Assembly: GCA_037447655.1 (NCBI GenBank)
Contig: JBBHKE010002305.1
Location: 1-17,564, forward strand
Reading direction: 5' to 3'
DNA from: Zygnema cylindricum
Lineage: Eukaryota; Streptophyta; Zygnematophyceae; Zygnematales; Zygnemataceae
Length of the DNA stretch: 17,564 bases
Part shown: in pieces, positions 15,333-17,564 of the stretch
Layout of the letters: every line of letters starts with the position of its first letter
How positions within the stretch are numbered: position 1 is the first letter of the stretch
Translations under genes and position numbers: made by a program
Notes under the pieces: generated by a model
The model's input: only the letters and a program-made list of their open reading frames with translations
Told to the model about the DNA's origin: nothing
Database searches by the model: none

Positions 15333-15644
15333 TCATTTTAGATAACTCTATCAAGATTGGCCTTCCTGTCCTCTTTGGACAGCATAGGCATCCATGGATC
15401 CAACTCCTCCTCAAGTCTTCAGTGACTGCGATAAGTGTGGGGACTTGAGTGAAGAGTTAGAGGCAGGATGTCACTGTCCCCTTTTTGCCTTTTATATTTA
15501 CAAAATCTAGACCTAGAAAATACTTAAATTTCAACATACTGTACACTCAATTGATTGGCTCCATACAACAGTAGGGGAGGGTTTACAGAGGGTTTTAGGA
15601 CTTAGAAAATAAGAGGTAGCTGCCTCTCTCTCAGAGAGCTCGTG

Positions 15645-15652
15645 TATAAAAG
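15645..15652 (+). promoter_or_regulatory. TATA box in block P
   Basis: TATAAAAG follows the conserved CTCTC.CAGAGAGC.C.TGTATAAA arrangement, which is also present on the minus strand at 14720-14715. Conservation in two diverged copies supports a Pol II promoter element. No start site can be confirmed. Confidence 0.45.
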
Positions 15653-15895
15653 GGTCATCTTTGACCATTGATAATTAACTGCTCAGTGGAGCAAATTCAA
15701 GGATTCTTTTTGTGGCAGACTCAGGGGAGTCAGCCCTTCCAAAGGGTGTAGTTTGGTTAATCTGTATTCTGTCAGGGTGTCAGTACTATTCAGACAAAGC
15801 TTAAAGAACTGAGGTTATCCTAGAGGCTTCTAGCAAGCTGCCTACTCTGAGTACCAATGGAGGTCTCAGAATTGCATTTCTGTCCTGTAAACTAA

Positions 15896-16109
15896 CAACC
15901 AGATTATGTAAAAAATACATCGTTTCAGCGTAAACTGTACGGTTGTTTACGGTAATGTATGGAATTGAGTGAAATCATATGTCGCAATTATTAGTATATT
16001 CTGAACACTAAATTCACAAAACTTGTATGTGATTTTTTCAAAAATGTACGGAAATTTTCGAAAAGAGACGTTGAGTTTCACACTATTTGCGTGCGTTAAG
16101 TTTTAAAAA
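15896..16109. other. Spacer, nothing recognised
   Basis: AT-rich with GTACGG words; no gene or element ends. Confidence 0.4.
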
Positions 16110-16835
16110 TGTACGAAACATAGGGTTTTCCCCATGTACTTGTAACTTAACAAACTTACTTTGTATTCTAGCGCGGATCCGCCAGACCCGGTTTTCAAGT
16201 GTCCCTATGTGTGTAAGGACGAAATCGTAACTTACCCGTGTGACGATTGTATACGTCAACAATACACGTGACAGTTGTCAACGTCTACAATCTGTGGCCG
16301 CACTTTATTTTTTTGAAGTGCGTGTGACGTCGCATTGTCTTACGGTGATATTGTAGACGTACCGCTTTGCAGCCTGTGTCGTTTCGCGGTTGAAGACGAT
16401 GGGCTTTGCCTTTGCGTCTCCTAACCGATCGACGTGAAATGGCATCGGAATTTGAATACCCTTGCAAAATAAAAAATCCGTACAGGAAGAAAACGGACAA
16501 AACCAAACAAATTGTGCACTTTTCTTCGTCGTATTCAAACGCAAACGGACAAAACATAGAGAATTTTGTAGTTTTCTTTGTCTTGGGAAACGTGTGATTT
16601 TTTTTGGAAATTACGGCACGTGCAAAAATATGTTCCTATTTGTTTATAGAAAATCCTTAGTTTTAAAACACATCGCGCGTGTGTTTTAAACATAAGGCTG
16701 AAGATGACATTTTTTGTCGTGGAAGTGGGTCGAAAAACACAAGACAACAAATTTCCATGCATCCTAAATTTGAGGATAACGCAAATTTTACTCTACAAAT
16801 TTGTGATTCCTTCGTACGGTTGCAACTTAGGGTGT
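16110..16835 (+). repeat. Dispersed long repeat R, copy 3
   Basis: Most diverged copy. It retains CCATGTA.TTGTAACTT, GTCCCTATGTGTG, CGAAATCGTAAC, GTGACGATTGTA.ACGT, TGACGTCG (16325-16332, one base from the palindrome of the other copies), ATATTGTAGACGT and GTGGAAGTGGGTCGAAA, followed by GACAA..T.GCAT...AACGCAAATT. Minus-strand frames of 79-90 codons here are not conserved in copies 1 and 2. Confidence 0.6.
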
Positions 16836-17385
16836 GTCCCCATGTGCATAAATAAGGGTTTTTTTTTCTGTCCTTTTCTTGTGAAACTTAGCGCCGTACT
16901 GTTGAAGTACAATTTCAGTTGTGTAATTAGTGAATTGTATTTTAACAAATGTATTTTTGTGTGTATTCTATTTTCAATGTTGTACTATCGTTTCACGTCC
17001 CTTTAGGTCGGTTCATGTACTTTTATTGTAAACCTATGGATACCGTTAGTACTATCCATTTGCAACTTGTAATCATTGTATTTATTTGTCGCACTGTTTA
17101 GCGAAGCGTCACTTAGCCACCTCGTCGTTTCACAAACTACAAACGACGAAGTGTACGTTCACCACATTTATTGTATATTAAATGAATCTTTCATCTTAGA
17201 TTCCTTGTACTAAATATTCTTTTTGTCCTTAACTTTGCCGTCCACCGACTTTGTCTTTGCCCATCAACAGTTATACCTTTTTTTCCTTTGCGGCTTTGAT
17301 TCTTTTCTAAACGTTATGTATCTAGTCCACTCTAAATCTAGAGTTAGGTTTAGTACTTAGCTTGTTCATTTATGTTCATTCAAAT
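16836..17385. other. AT-rich spacer without a supported gene
   Basis: Shadow frames only. AAACGACGAAGTGTACG and CTCGTCGTTTCACAAACTAC near 17126-17155 form a weak inverted repeat. TCTAAATCTAGAGTTAGG near 17332 contains a short TCTAAATCTAGA near-palindrome. Confidence 0.4.
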
Positions 17386-17490
17386 TTATCCGATTATAAT
17401 GAGAAGACTTTTTCCCCACTTTGCTTCTCCTTTTGTATTCTTCTTGTCTCCTTTTGTCTTATCTTTTGCTTCCTTATTCTTCTTTGCCAT
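17386..17490 (-). CDS. Lys-rich 34-residue open frame with strong Kozak context
   Basis: On the minus strand ACCATGGC starts MAKKNKEAKDKTKGDKKNTK, continuing to a short hydrophobic end, LLIIIG. An in-frame ATG lies 18 bases upstream. The plus strand from about 17400 to the window end is pyrimidine-rich, so a Lys/Glu-rich reading is expected by composition alone. It could be the first exon of a gene leaving the window's left-pointing strand, but no donor or homologue is evident. Confidence 0.2.
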   Translation of the reverse strand: MAKKNKEAKDKTKGDKKNTKGEAKWGKSLLIIIG

Positions 17491-17564
17491 GGTTCCTCTC
17501 TCTTTCATCTTGGATATCTTTCTCCGTTATCTCTCTCTTTTGCCCACCAAGCCTTTACCTTCTA

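Larger units (their letters stand above)
14821..15895 (+). mobile_element. Unrecognised composite element, right copy (order X-T-P on plus strand)
   Basis: X (about 14822-15110), T (about 15245-15545) and P (about 15545-15895) follow each other directly. Matches to the left copy include CTTCAGTGACT.CGA.AAGT.TGGGG and CCTAGAAAATAC in T. In P they include ATTGATTGG, ATAGGACTTA/TTAGGACTTA, GTCTCTC.CAGAGAGC/CTCTCTC.CAGAGAGC, TGTATAAA, GGATTCTTTTTG, GACTCAGGGGAGTC and GGAGGTCT.AGA. X starts exactly at the head-to-head junction with the left copy. Divergence is substantial, so both are old. Transcription could start 3' of TATAAAAG (15645). Confidence 0.55.

Noticed and set aside
13677-15895. Hammerhead-ribozyme retrozyme hypothesis for the composite element
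   Set aside because: I found no CTGATGA core with the required GAAA and cleavage triplet in either copy, although repeat and tRNA-like parts prompted the idea.
1-17564. CRISPR array or prokaryotic operon content
   Set aside because: No regularly spaced repeats with unique spacers, no ribosome-binding-site/operon structure; sequence character is eukaryotic.

Overview
This window looks like non-coding, repeat-rich nuclear DNA from a eukaryote. It is AT-rich, has no dense set of long open frames, keeps many CpG dinucleotides, and contains short spliceosomal-type introns and miniature inverted-repeat elements with the target-site duplications expected of mariner and hAT transposition. I cannot name the organism. 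The best taxonomic hint is a decayed Crypton-type tyrosine recombinase with a GCR1_C-like DNA-binding domain. From what I know of the family, that architecture is commonest in fungi and also occurs in oomycetes and other protists. I see no complete, intact, recognisable gene.

Layout. 1-227: right end of a TA-flanked MITE whose family recurs four more times, plus one eroded piece. 264-366: 32-bp minisatellite. About 1420-2215: first of three dispersed copies of a long repeat (others about 7800-8700 and 16110-16835), each carrying a TGACGTCA-type palindrome. About 2430-6330: a T-rich, CpG-poor island that differs in composition from its flanks. It holds the Crypton-like pseudogene (conserved blocks from 2964 to 5220), a polypyrimidine tract, and a tandem duplication of about 320 bp. 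6632-7551: a GC-rich open stretch split by a 621-bp mariner-like MITE with perfect 26-bp ends. 8793-8941: a small foldback. 9164-9656: another MITE. 9770-9982 and 10238-10602: hAT-type MITEs, the second with a mariner MITE inserted in its terminal TA and an 8-bp duplication flanking the pair. 10927-11134: a possible RGS-domain exon. 11182-11367: a 93-bp in-frame tandem repeat. 11720-12020: ATTGG-containing degenerate repeats. 12092-12307: a MITE. 12316-12905: a tandem duplication carrying near-perfect palindromes.

13677-15895 holds two head-to-head, circularly permuted copies of an unrecognised composite element. Its parts are a TATA-containing block P, a hairpin-bearing block X, and a block T with a tRNA-like module (A box, B box and paired ends). 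This is the best candidate for something undescribed. It could be two truncated LTR-type non-autonomous elements, or a tRNA-derived tandem or circular element broken by an inversion.

The sequences do not form a pathway. They record successive insertions and decay. The most informative events are the nested insertion at 10230-10811, the recombinase relic whose expected catalytic tyrosine codon reads as a stop, and the inverted composite element.
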